Origin: Bremerella sp. JC817
GTDB taxonomy: Bacteria; Planctomycetota; Planctomycetia; Pirellulales; Pirellulaceae
Reading direction: 5' to 3'
DNA: 64,000 nucleotides
Assembly: GCF_040718835.1 (NCBI RefSeq)
Contig: NZ_JBFEFG010000280.1
Span: forward strand, 124,001-188,000
Under the pieces are notes generated by a model, which saw only the letters and a program-made list of their open reading frames with translations, searched no databases and was not told the origin of the DNA. Positions 16,563 through 24,831 of the stretch are shown piece by piece (position 1 is the first letter of the stretch; every line of letters begins with the position of its first letter). A program made the position numbers and the translations under genes.

Positions 16563-17882
16563 ATGGATTCCACCCCAGATCCCACACCCACCACGCCCCG
16601 TCGCGAAAGTGTGTGGCTCGACTGGCAGTGGTACCTGGTGTTAGTGCTGGCCCTGGTGATTCGTGGGGGAATCGGTCTCGTCCAGATGGATAACTTCCAC
16701 GACGACCCCGACAGCTATCGCTTGCTGGCCAACAACATTATCCAGCTGCACTCGTTTACCACGTCCGATCCGGTCGAGCCGACCGCATTTCGACCGCCGC
16801 TGTATCCACTTCTGCTGGCCATCACCAGCATTTCGCGGCATGTTCTGCCGAGCGAAGTCATGGGATTGCACGTGATTGTCGGCCTGATCACCGTAGGCCT
16901 GACGTTCTTCTGGACAATCCAGATGGGGCTTAGCCGATGGCGAAGCCTGGCGACGCTGCTGGTGGCGGTCGATCCGATCTTGCTCAATCAATCGACGCTG
17001 GTCATGACTGAAACGCTGGCAACCTGCCTGGCGATCTTGACCCTCGTGGCCGTTTCGGCCCTGGCTTCGACCGGGGAGACGTCAGAGTCGGCTCCAACCA
17101 GCCGCGATCTTACCATCCAAGGGATGAACGTCGCCGGGGCGGTGGCCCTGGCTATTTTCTGCCGGCCCACCTTCCTGATTTGGGGTGCTCTCATCCCGCT
17201 GTCCCTGCTGGCCTGTCGGTTTAGCTGGAAGCTAAGATTTACATCGATTGCTGCGTATGGCTTAACGATCCTCTTCCTGATGGCACCCTGGGTAGTCCGC
17301 AACTGGATGGTGTTTGATGCTCCGGTTCTGGGAACCAGTCACGGGGGGCACACGCTGTTGTGGGGGAACAACGAGTCGTATTACGAGTACCTTCGTTCGG
17401 GCGACACGCCGGTCTGGGACAACACCGAGTTCCATCAGAAATTCGCCAAACGCCATCCTTACGATGGCACCTCTGCTAGCGAATTGGCTCGGGATCGGGC
17501 CGCTTATGCAGAAGCAATCGAGACGATGCAGGCCGATCCGGGCATGGCAGCTTACAGCTCGCTGGTCCGGCTGGGGATGTTCTGGCGACCACTTCCGAAT
17601 GCGTTGAGCGTAGATGAAAGCAGCAAGCGTGCTGCCGTGCGATATGCGATCGGGGCATGGTATCTGGTGCAGTTTTCCCTGATAATTGCCGGGCTAATCG
17701 GACTTGGCAAGCAGCTTCTGCGGCCGGGCTGGATTGCGGCACTGACCTTAATGGGCAGCTTTACGCTGGTTCATCTCTTCTTCTGGAGCAACATGCGGAT
17801 GCGTTCGCCGCTGGTGCCAATCTTGGCGGTGCTAGCATGTGCTGGCATCGAGCTGATTCTTCGCCGCCGCTCGCCACGTTAA
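16563..17882 (+). CDS. GT-C family membrane glycosyltransferase (PMT/ArnT-like)
   Basis: A 439-residue polytopic membrane protein with about nine helices. The first periplasmic loop has the acidic motif NFHDDPDSYRLLANNI (about 44-59) and then TAFRPPLYPLLLAI, both characteristic of GT39/ArnT-like enzymes that use polyprenyl-phosphate sugars. Downstream are GGHTLLWGNNESYY and a membrane-rich C-terminus. It would transfer a sugar to a lipid or protein at the outer face of the inner membrane; donor and acceptor are unknown. It is divergent from the MMPL gene and lies before the LptD-like gene, so an envelope role fits. Confidence 0.83.
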   Translation: MDSTPDPTPTTPRRESVWLDWQWYLVLVLALVIRGGIGLVQMDNFHDDPDSYRLLANNIIQLHSFTTSDPVEPTAFRPPLYPLLLAITSISRHVLPSEVMGLHVIVGLITVGLTFFWTIQMGLSRWRSLATLLVAVDPILLNQSTLVMTETLATCLAILTLVAVSALASTGETSESAPTSRDLTIQGMNVAGAVALAIFCRPTFLIWGALIPLSLLACRFSWKLRFTSIAAYGLTILFLMAPWVVRNWMVFDAPVLGTSHGGHTLLWGNNESYYEYLRSGDTPVWDNTEFHQKFAKRHPYDGTSASELARDRAAYAEAIETMQADPGMAAYSSLVRLGMFWRPLPNALSVDESSKRAAVRYAIGAWYLVQFSLIIAGLIGLGKQLLRPGWIAALTLMGSFTLVHLFFWSNMRMRSPLVPILAVLACAGIELILRRRSPR

Positions 17883-18062
17883 ATGGCCTGAAGCTGGCTT
17901 GCCCTGGTCAAGACGCATCCCTATAATCCGCCCCGCTTTAAAGTCTCGGGGTGCCGCTCGCAATCATAACGGCACGTCGGGAATGACCAACATTCAGAGT
18001 CAAGCGGCAAGGAAGCCAGGACCCTGTTCCCCCCTCGCAGGAAAAGTCCGAAGACGCGCTCG

Positions 18063-21000
18063 ATGATTTCGATGCGTGGTTCCGCGTACTTCACGCGTGC
18101 GCTCAAAATGTGCGCATCGCTGGTGGTGTTGGCCCTTCTATCGGCATTCGCTTCCGCCGAAATTCACCTTCCTTACGAAGATGTTACCCGGCCGATCTAC
18201 GTCCGAGCCGACGATGCCCGGCATTGGCAAGATGGCGACAAAGAAGTGTGGATCTTGCATGGCGACTGCGAAATCGTCCAAGGCAAGACGATCGCCAAAG
18301 CCAAAGATGCCGTGCTGTGGATCGAGTACGCTCAGCCATTCCGCCTGGTGCCGCACAAAGTCACCGTTTACCTCGAGAACAAAGCGAACGTCACCTGGCG
18401 CGACGCCAAAGGGCCAGCCTCGGTGGAAGACTCGACCTGGCTTGGTCAGTTCTTCACGACCTCGCGTATTCAACTGCCAGTCGATACGACGAAGGCTCCG
18501 CCTGCGGTCGCTCCGGCGATTTACCATCGCGGACAGAACGCTCAGCCTTCCGACGAAGACTACGCCCCCAAACAGGCCATCGAGGCCCCAATCCAGCAGA
18601 TCCAGTTTGAAGCTGGCGATCCAATGCCACCGGCATTCGCGGCCCCACAGCCTCAGATCCGTGTTCGCTTGTCACAGCGTTATTCGACCGGCTTCCATGT
18701 CGATGTCGAAACCGATCCAAACACGGGCGAAACGATCGGCCGTTTCGATCAAGGGATGAACCTGATGATCGATGGCCTGGGCGAATTGAACTCAGTGAGC
18801 CTCCTCGCCGACCGGGCCATCATCTGGTCGAAGCAAGGACTCGAGGGACTCGGTACAACTGACGGAATCGTTGGCGATGGCGAGTTCGAGGTCTACCTGG
18901 AAGGAAACGTCGTCTTCCGCCAGGGAGAGAAAGTCGTCTATGCCGAGCGCATGTATTACAACGTCGCGCAGAAGTATGGCACGATCCTTAAAGCCGAACT
19001 GCTCACCCCGGTGCCCGAGTACCAGGGGCTTGTTCGTTTGAAGGCGGACGTGCTGCAGCAAGTCGATCCGTCGCGGTACCAGGCCTTTGGGGCGGCGATC
19101 ACCACAAGTCGCATGGGCGTGCCACGGTACTGGTTCCAGTCGAATCAGATTGAATACACCGACCAGGAATCGGTCGTCACCAATCGCCTCGGCGAAGCCC
19201 AGATCGACCCGATCACCGGCCAACCCAAGATCGATCACAAGCGACTGGCGACTTCACGGAACAACACGCTGTATGTCGGCGGCACGCCGGTCTTTTACTG
19301 GCCCGTTTTGTCGGCCGATATCAACGATCCCGTTTTCTATCTGAACAAGATCAGCTTCAAGAACGATAGCGTCTTCGGCTTCCAGGTCCTGACCGAGTTC
19401 GACAACTACGAGGTCTTCGGCATCGAGGATCCGTGGGAAGGAACCGAGTGGCTGACCGATCTCGACTACCTCTCCAATCGCGGCATGGGTGTCGGAACGC
19501 GGTTTAACTTCAACAACACGTTCTTCCCGTACTTCAACAATCCAGCCACCGGCTTCCTCGACGCGTGGGCGATCTACGATACCGGCACCGATAACCTGGG
19601 GGCCGATCGTCGAGACATTCCACCTGAAACCGACTTCCGTGGACGGGTCTGGGGCCGCCATCGCCAGATGACCTTCTGGGACTTCCAGTTCACTGGCGAG
19701 TTGGGGGTGATCTCGGACCGCAACTTCCTCGAATCGTATTACGAAAAAGACTGGGACACCCAGAAAGACTTCGATACCCGTTTCGAGCTGAAACGACTGG
19801 TCGGCAACCAAAGCTTCAACATTCAGGGAGCCAACCGGGTCAACGACTTCTTCATGCAGACCGAATGGCTGCCGAAGCTCGACTACTACATGCTGGGCCA
19901 ACCGTTGGCGTTCGATCGCTTGACCTATTTCTCGCACTCAACGATTGGCTATGCCCGCCTTCGTCCGTCTTCGCCGCCGGAGGATCCAACGGAACTGGCG
20001 AAATGGTCGGCCCTGCCGTACGAAACAGACTCGGAAGGAATCGTTGGTTCGAGTCGTCACGAGATCGACATGCCGCTGGAGCTATTCGGCTCGAAGGTCG
20101 TTCCCTATGCCCTGGGGGACGTCACCTACCAGGCCCAAGACATCAACGGCGACGACATGCTGCGTGGTTATGCCCAAGGGGGTATCCGTGGCAGCATCAT
20201 GGCCTGGAGCGTGAACCGCCAGATTCAATGCCAACTGCTGAACATCAACGGCATCGCCCACAAGGTGACGCTGTATGGCGACATGTACTATGCCGACTCG
20301 AGCCAGGACCTCTCACGGGTCGCCATCTACAACAAACTGAACGACGATTCGCAGGAAGCGTTCCAGCGACGTTTCGGCGTCGACACGTATGGCCTGCCAG
20401 CCGGGGTGCCGGTCCCATGGCAGGTCGATCCGCGAAACTACGCGTACCGTACCAACCAGCAAGGCCAGGTCACTTCGTCGGTCAGCGAAATCGCCGACGA
20501 CATGACCGCCGCCCAGCTTCAATTGCGACAGACCTGGCAGACCAAGCGTGGCGGACCAGGCAACGAAAAGATCATTGACTGGGTCAAGCTCGACGTCGGC
20601 GGAACGATCTTCCCGGACGCCGACCGCGACAACTTCGGCGAAACGGTCGGCCTGCTGAACTACCAGTTCAACTGGCAAGTCGGCAACCGCCTGTCGGTGT
20701 TCTCGAATGGTTTCTGGGACCTGTTCGACGACGGCCTGCAGACGGTCACCATCGGCAGCGCGATCAACCGCACCCAGGTCGGCAACTTGTACCTCAGCTA
20801 CACCAACACGGTGCAGCCGTTCCAGAGCCAGTTGATCCTGGCTTCGCTGCAATATCGCTTGAGCGACAAGTGGTTTGGCGGCCTCGGTACTGCTTACGAC
20901 CTGACCGGCAACACGAACCTCGGCCAGAACGTCTTCCTGACGCGGATCGGCGAGTCGAGCCTCGTAACGCTGAACTTCACGGTCGACAACAGCCGAAACA

Positions 21001-21107
21001 ATGTCGGCATCGGCATCAACATCGAACCACGCTTCTTCGCCTCGGGCCAGTACAGCAAGATCAACGGCGAACCGATTCCGCCGCTGGGAGCTTACGGGCT
21101 CGAATAA
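18063..21107 (+). CDS. LptD-like outer-membrane assembly protein
   Basis: A 1014-residue protein with a signal peptide (hydrophobic CASLVVLALLSAFASA, cleavage likely near AEIH). The N-terminal half carries OstA/LptA-like strands in two places: around residues 45-120 (WILHGDCEIVQGKTIAKAKD) and about 230-330 (GDGEFEVYLEGNVVFRQGEK). It is followed by the hallmark linker NNTLYVGGTPVFYWPVLSAD, typical of LptD (PVFYxP). The rest is a long barrel rich in aromatic strands (FWDFQFTGELG, TVQPFQSQLILASLQYRL). LptD inserts lipopolysaccharide into the outer membrane, so this supports an LPS-type outer membrane. The C-terminal barrel is divergent, hence like rather than certain. DgkA follows 26 bases on. 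Confidence 0.82.
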   Translation: MISMRGSAYFTRALKMCASLVVLALLSAFASAEIHLPYEDVTRPIYVRADDARHWQDGDKEVWILHGDCEIVQGKTIAKAKDAVLWIEYAQPFRLVPHKVTVYLENKANVTWRDAKGPASVEDSTWLGQFFTTSRIQLPVDTTKAPPAVAPAIYHRGQNAQPSDEDYAPKQAIEAPIQQIQFEAGDPMPPAFAAPQPQIRVRLSQRYSTGFHVDVETDPNTGETIGRFDQGMNLMIDGLGELNSVSLLADRAIIWSKQGLEGLGTTDGIVGDGEFEVYLEGNVVFRQGEKVVYAERMYYNVAQKYGTILKAELLTPVPEYQGLVRLKADVLQQVDPSRYQAFGAAITTSRMGVPRYWFQSNQIEYTDQESVVTNRLGEAQIDPITGQPKIDHKRLATSRNNTLYVGGTPVFYWPVLSADINDPVFYLNKISFKNDSVFGFQVLTEFDNYEVFGIEDPWEGTEWLTDLDYLSNRGMGVGTRFNFNNTFFPYFNNPATGFLDAWAIYDTGTDNLGADRRDIPPETDFRGRVWGRHRQMTFWDFQFTGELGVISDRNFLESYYEKDWDTQKDFDTRFELKRLVGNQSFNIQGANRVNDFFMQTEWLPKLDYYMLGQPLAFDRLTYFSHSTIGYARLRPSSPPEDPTELAKWSALPYETDSEGIVGSSRHEIDMPLELFGSKVVPYALGDVTYQAQDINGDDMLRGYAQGGIRGSIMAWSVNRQIQCQLLNINGIAHKVTLYGDMYYADSSQDLSRVAIYNKLNDDSQEAFQRRFGVDTYGLPAGVPVPWQVDPRNYAYRTNQQGQVTSSVSEIADDMTAAQLQLRQTWQTKRGGPGNEKIIDWVKLDVGGTIFPDADRDNFGETVGLLNYQFNWQVGNRLSVFSNGFWDLFDDGLQTVTIGSAINRTQVGNLYLSYTNTVQPFQSQLILASLQYRLSDKWFGGLGTAYDLTGNTNLGQNVFLTRIGESSLVTLNFTVDNSRNNVGIGINIEPRFFASGQYSKINGEPIPPLGAYGLE

Positions 21108-21133
21108 ACCTCGGAGCAGGGGACCAGCAGCGG

Positions 21134-21514
21134 ATGAAGAACGACCCGACACCCAGCGGCTGGATTCGCAAGTTCCGCCTCGCCTTCTCAGGCATCTTCT
21201 GGGCGATCCGCACCGAGACTAGCTTCTCCGTTCACCTCCCCTTGGCGGCGATCGTCATCGCAGCCGCAGCGCTGCTTCAGTTCGACCAGGTTCGTTGGGC
21301 GATCCTTTGGCTGACGATCGGGCTGGTTCTGGTTGCCGAGCTATTGAACACCGCGCTCGAATCGATGGCCCGGGCGGTGGACCAAGAGTTCAACGTGCAT
21401 CTCAAACGAGCGCTCGACGTCGGAAGTGGAGCTGTCCTGGTAAGCAGCATGTTCGCGACGGTCGTCGGCGTGATGCTGTTCTGGAACCCGTTCTGGGCGT
21501 GGTACGCGTCTTAG
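21134..21514 (+). CDS. dgkA: Diacylglycerol kinase, prokaryotic DgkA family
   Basis: A 126-residue integral membrane kinase that phosphorylates diacylglycerol or undecaprenol. It has three hydrophobic helices (about 36-55, 59-75 and 100-122), with the active-site segment AELLNTALESMARAVDQE matching the family motif ELLNTAxE and RTETSFSVH preceding the first helix. The ATG at 21134 follows the LptD-like stop by 26 bases; the frame is open upstream inside that gene but is not coding there. Co-transcription with LptD is likely, matching a role in envelope-lipid recycling. A 16-base-pair hairpin follows at 21543-21581. Confidence 0.9.
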   Translation: MKNDPTPSGWIRKFRLAFSGIFWAIRTETSFSVHLPLAAIVIAAAALLQFDQVRWAILWLTIGLVLVAELLNTALESMARAVDQEFNVHLKRALDVGSGAVLVSSMFATVVGVMLFWNPFWAWYAS

Positions 21515-21542
21515 AACGTGGGGCAAGAGCGATCAATAAACA

Positions 21543-21581
21543 ACAGTACCCTGCGGTAGGGTGAATACCGCAGGGTACTGT
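21543..21581. terminator. Perfect 16-bp hairpin downstream of dgkA
   Basis: ACAGTACCCTGCGGTA, a seven-base loop, then its exact complement. This is unusually long and perfect, about 28 bases after the dgkA stop. It has no T-run, so it may be an RNA-stabilising end, a factor-assisted terminator or a copy of a dispersed palindrome. The role is not decided by the sequence. Confidence 0.45.
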
Positions 21582-21887
21582 CAACATCACAGTCGAGCTG
21601 AAGAAATTTGCTTAGCCGAATCCATCCCCCAAAGTTCAGGCTCGATGTGTTTGGCAACCTCCTGTCACGGTCGCATGGCAGCGTATGGGCAAATGCAAAC
21701 CAGGTCAGCCTTGACCTTCGAAAGCTTGTCTCCCTTGGACTTTCGATTGCTGGCCCCAGAGGTGGTACCCTCTCGCATGGGGAATAACTTATCGACCCCA
21801 GAACAATTTGGCTAGTCTTTTTTTGATTTTCTTCACGATACCGATCGTGAGAATTTCATCGGCTTGTGAAGTCGCGATTCGCGCAGC
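21582..21887. other. Intergenic region without a supported gene
   Basis: Between the hairpin after dgkA and the rplU terminator. A short open frame can be drawn, but its start lies inside the hairpin loop and the protein looks like nothing known. I see no RNA gene. A T-run TTTTTTT near 21819 follows no clear stem. Confidence 0.35.
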
Positions 21888-21924
21888 AAAAAAGCCGCCA
21901 GCAACATGTGCTCGCGGCTCTTTT
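21888..21924 (-). terminator. Rho-independent terminator of rplU
   Basis: On the minus strand an 11-base-pair stem (AGCCGCGAGCA with TGCTGGCGGCT, one mismatch) around a CATGT loop is followed by a run of six T. It starts 26 bases after the rplU stop. This is a textbook terminator and shows that rpmA does not follow rplU here. Confidence 0.85.
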
Positions 21925-21949
21925 GTATTGTGCGTTGTTCGAAGTCGAA

Positions 21950-22264
21950 CTAAGCGACGATCTCGTTGATCTTCACCTTGGTGTAGACCTGACGATGGCC
22001 CGTCTTACGCTTGCTGTTCTTACGACGACGAAACTTCTGGATGGTCAGCTTTTCGCCCTGGACGACGCCCAGAACTTCTGCGGTGACCGAAGCACCAGCG
22101 ACGGTTGGCTTGCCGATCTTCACGCCGCCTTCGCCCGACACGAGCAGGACGTTTTCAAACGTGAGGGCGTCGCCAGCGGAAGCTTCCACACGGTAATCGA
22201 TGCGGAGTTCCTGGCCTTGTTCGACTTTGATTTGCTTACCGTCTTCTTGAATGATCGCGTACAT
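21950..22264 (-). CDS. rplU: 50S ribosomal protein L21
   Basis: A 104-residue bL21, binding 23S rRNA in the large subunit. The start at 22264 gives MYAIIQEDGKQIKVEQGQEL, the standard L21 opening; the C-terminal RNA-binding stretch is KFRRRKNSKRKTGHRQVYTKVKI, matching the family signature. Upstream extension of the frame is non-coding. It lies downstream of rne with a 233-base gap holding two strong hairpins, and ends before a good terminator; the usual partner rpmA (L27) is not beside it. Confidence 0.96.
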   Translation of the reverse strand: MYAIIQEDGKQIKVEQGQELRIDYRVEASAGDALTFENVLLVSGEGGVKIGKPTVAGASVTAEVLGVVQGEKLTIQKFRRRKNSKRKTGHRQVYTKVKINEIVA

Positions 22265-22396
22265 CCGATTGAATCCAATCGTGGTTCTATATTTTGAACG
22301 GCCCCAGGCGGGGCAAATGGGTTCAGGGGAAACCACACAATTTACCGACAAACACGGCAACTGTCGAGGGCTCCCAGCCGATTTCTTGCAACTTCA

Positions 22397-22467
22397 GCGG
22401 TCGTCCGCGACCGCCGGATGCAATCTGCCACAGGCCCCTCTGCCGTGGCAAAACATGCGGCAGAGGG
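22397..22467 (-). promoter_or_regulatory. Two hairpins in the rne-rplU spacer
   Basis: Reading on the minus strand, CCCTCTGCCG and CGGCAGAGGG (perfect, 10 bp, 12-base loop; 22436-22467) comes about 30 bases after the rne stop, and then a 7-bp GCGGTCG/CGACCGC hairpin with a TCCG-type tetraloop (22397-22414). They may end the rne transcript, be RNase processing sites, or form a leader that controls L21 synthesis. No T-run is present, so a simple intrinsic terminator is unlikely. Confidence 0.45.
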
Positions 22468-22497
22468 TAATAACCTAACTCACGGCAAGTCAAAGAC

Positions 22498-24201
22498 TTA
22501 CCGACGGCCGTTACGGGCCGTTTCCTGAGGGTCGGCCATGTAGATGCGGCGTCCTTCGGCATCTTTGCATTCCACTTCGACATGCTCGGGGAAGACCGAT
22601 TCGCTGCCGATGATGTGGACCACCACGCTGTTGTCGTCTTCAATCTGGGCGATTTCGCGACGCTTCTTGTTGTTCAGATAGGCTGCCACTTCTTCGTTGA
22701 CGCGGCAGTTGATCAGCGAAGCCTTTGGCTGCTGAGCTGCGGCAATCAGAACACGCGTCACCTCGATGGCCATGCTTTCCGATGACTTCACCACCCCGCG
22801 GCCACTGCAGCATGGGCAGTCGCGGAAGATGCTTCGCTTGAGGCTTGGTCGGACACGCTGACGCGTCATTTCGACCAGGCCAAATGGGCTGGTTCGCAAG
22901 ATCTTGGTCCGAGCCCGATCACGCTTCACGGCATCCTTCAGGGCTCTCTCGACGTTCGCACGATGCTTTTCACGACGCATGTCGATGAAGTCGTTGACGA
23001 TCACGCCACCCAAGTCACGCAGACGCAGCTGCCGAGCGATTTCCTTGGCTGCCATCAGGTTCAACTGATAGGCCGCTTCCTCGGAGGAGCCGTCGTAACG
23101 GAAGTTACCGCTGTTCACGTCGATCGCCACCAGGGCTTCCGTCTGATCGATCACGATCGAACCGCCACGCGACAAAGGAACCTCACGCTGGTGGATCTTG
23201 GCGATCTCTTCGTCGAGGTTGTATTTGCGGAACAACGCTTCCTTGGTGTCGTGTCGCTGCAAACGATCGACGAAACGCGGCATGACCAGTTGCAGGAACT
23301 CTTTGGCCGCTTCGTATTGTTCTTTACGGTCGATGTAAATGGCGTCGACATCCGCCGCGAAGATATCGCGAATCGTGCGGATGATCATGTCGCTTTCTTC
23401 GTAGATCTCGCAAGGACCAGTGGTCTTCTTGATGCGTCGGACGATCAATCGCCACAGACGCAGCAGGTAAGCCATGTCGCGCGAGAGATCCTTCTTGGTT
23501 CGATCCTGACCGGCGGTGCGGACGATGAAGCCAAGCCCCTTCGGCGGATCGAGATCGAGCAGCGTGCTACGCAGACGGCGACGCACCTGATCGTCTTCGA
23601 TCTTCCGCGATACGCCCACGCGGCCCAGTGCTGGCATCAGTACCAGGTAACGACCTGGGATGCTGATGTAGGTCGACAGCGTTGGACCTTTGTTGCCGAT
23701 CCCTTCTTTGATGACCTGGACGAGGACTTCGTCGCCACGCTTGAAGATCTCTTGAATCGGAGGCTTCACGCGAGGGCGGGCCCCTGGACGCTGACGGCGA
23801 CCACGACGCTGCTGCGTCTTGGTGCCACCGCTGGAAGGTGCGTCGTCTTCGACGTCGTCGTCGCCATCTTCTTCATCGTCATCGCCGAAATCGCTGCCGA
23901 AGCGCGACGCGGCGAGGTCTTCAGGACGATCGTACTGGGCAGCTGGATCGTAGCCACCCTGACGGAAGTACTGGGGCTCGACGTCGCTGATGTGCAGAAA
24001 GCCATTCTTGCCGACACCGAAGTCGACAAAGGCAGCTTGAATGCTGGGCTCGAGATTGACGACGACACCTTTGTAGATGTTGCCGACGAAGTTTTCCTGG
24101 CTGGTGCGCTCGAGATAAAACTCTTCGAGAATCCCATCTTCAACGATCGCAATCCGGCATTCTTCCGGCTGCGAGACGTTGATCAGCATCTCTTTTTTCA
24201 T
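22498..24201 (-). CDS. rne: Ribonuclease E/G family endoribonuclease
   Basis: A 567-residue Rne/Rng endoribonuclease for rRNA maturation and mRNA decay. The Met at 24201 gives MKKEMLINVSQPEECRIAIV, the expected start; a Met 22 codons earlier also exists. Landmarks: S1 domain from GNIYKGVVVNLEPSIQAAFVDFGVGKNGFLHI, DNase-I-like catalytic part with VAIDVNSGNF and GGVIVNDFIDM, and a zinc-link CPCCSGRG near residue 490. The S1 domain is split by about 60 residues of acidic then basic low-complexity sequence (DDDEEDGDDD.. RRGRRQRPGARPRV). There is no long C-terminal scaffold, so it is closer to RNase G in size. Confidence 0.93.
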   Translation of the reverse strand: MKKEMLINVSQPEECRIAIVEDGILEEFYLERTSQENFVGNIYKGVVVNLEPSIQAAFVDFGVGKNGFLHISDVEPQYFRQGGYDPAAQYDRPEDLAASRFGSDFGDDDEEDGDDDVEDDAPSSGGTKTQQRRGRRQRPGARPRVKPPIQEIFKRGDEVLVQVIKEGIGNKGPTLSTYISIPGRYLVLMPALGRVGVSRKIEDDQVRRRLRSTLLDLDPPKGLGFIVRTAGQDRTKKDLSRDMAYLLRLWRLIVRRIKKTTGPCEIYEESDMIIRTIRDIFAADVDAIYIDRKEQYEAAKEFLQLVMPRFVDRLQRHDTKEALFRKYNLDEEIAKIHQREVPLSRGGSIVIDQTEALVAIDVNSGNFRYDGSSEEAAYQLNLMAAKEIARQLRLRDLGGVIVNDFIDMRREKHRANVERALKDAVKRDRARTKILRTSPFGLVEMTRQRVRPSLKRSIFRDCPCCSGRGVVKSSESMAIEVTRVLIAAAQQPKASLINCRVNEEVAAYLNNKKRREIAQIEDDNSVVVHIIGSESVFPEHVEVECKDAEGRRIYMADPQETARNGRR

Positions 24202-24831
24202 GAAAAGCTCGCTTTGGTGCATGGGGTCCATGACCGCGAAAAGCTTTTTCGAAAGGGATGGTATCAACTGATGTTGTCTCAGCCAGGCAGAAGCCCCGCA
24301 GCCGAGTCCGGTCCGGTTCTTCTACTGCAGCAGCTGTTGAGCAATCTGAAGTGGTATGTCGCGGGTTGTCCGGTTTTCCAACAGTGTGTTCCTTGCTGGG
24401 CAAGCGATTTCAGGGCGAGCGATCTTCGTAGGACGCCAGATAGGGATCGTGCGATGTCTCATTTCCGCCTAAGGAACCTGCAGAGCTTTTGGTCATTGTG
24501 TGGTCCTCCGAGTCGGAGGAGCTGAGCTCTGGCGGTTGGCGGCTTCTGGATCGCGGCCTCTTACCTGGCGATCAACAGCAACGTAGCTGGGCCACGGGTA
24601 TGTCGCTGGTCGCGTGAAATCGGGTCAGATCGCTGGCAGGCTTTTTAAAAGTCCCCGCTGACGATCCGCTTGCCTTTCATTTCGATAAAGCGTTCGAGTC
24701 TTGAACCTGTGTCAAGGGATCCAGCGAATTTCGATTCGCCGGACAAGTATTTGTGTGATTTGTCTGCCAGGCAGTGCATGGGCATTGCCTTCAATGTCGC
24801 TGCCACTTCTGCCCATGAGGGCGGGCGTGGT
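24202..24831. other. Rne leader/intergenic region with a nested palindrome
   Basis: About 630 bases between ptsI and rne, both on the minus strand, so it should hold the rne promoter and leader. A nested inverted repeat lies at 24481-24531: outer arms CAGAGCT and AGCTCTG, inner stem TCCTCCG/CGGAGGA with an AGT loop. No coding region is supported; the open frames here look like shadows. The long leader would fit autoregulation of an RNase E-type gene, but that is inference. Confidence 0.4.

Noticed and set aside
21561..21815. 84-codon frame after dgkA
   Set aside because: Starts with GTG within the hairpin loop, has no ribosome-binding site and no known relatives.
22963..24525. 520-codon open frame opposite rne
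   Set aside because: It lies entirely antisense to a well-conserved RNase E/G gene, is rich in Val, Asp and Leu from codon bias, and resembles no protein I know.
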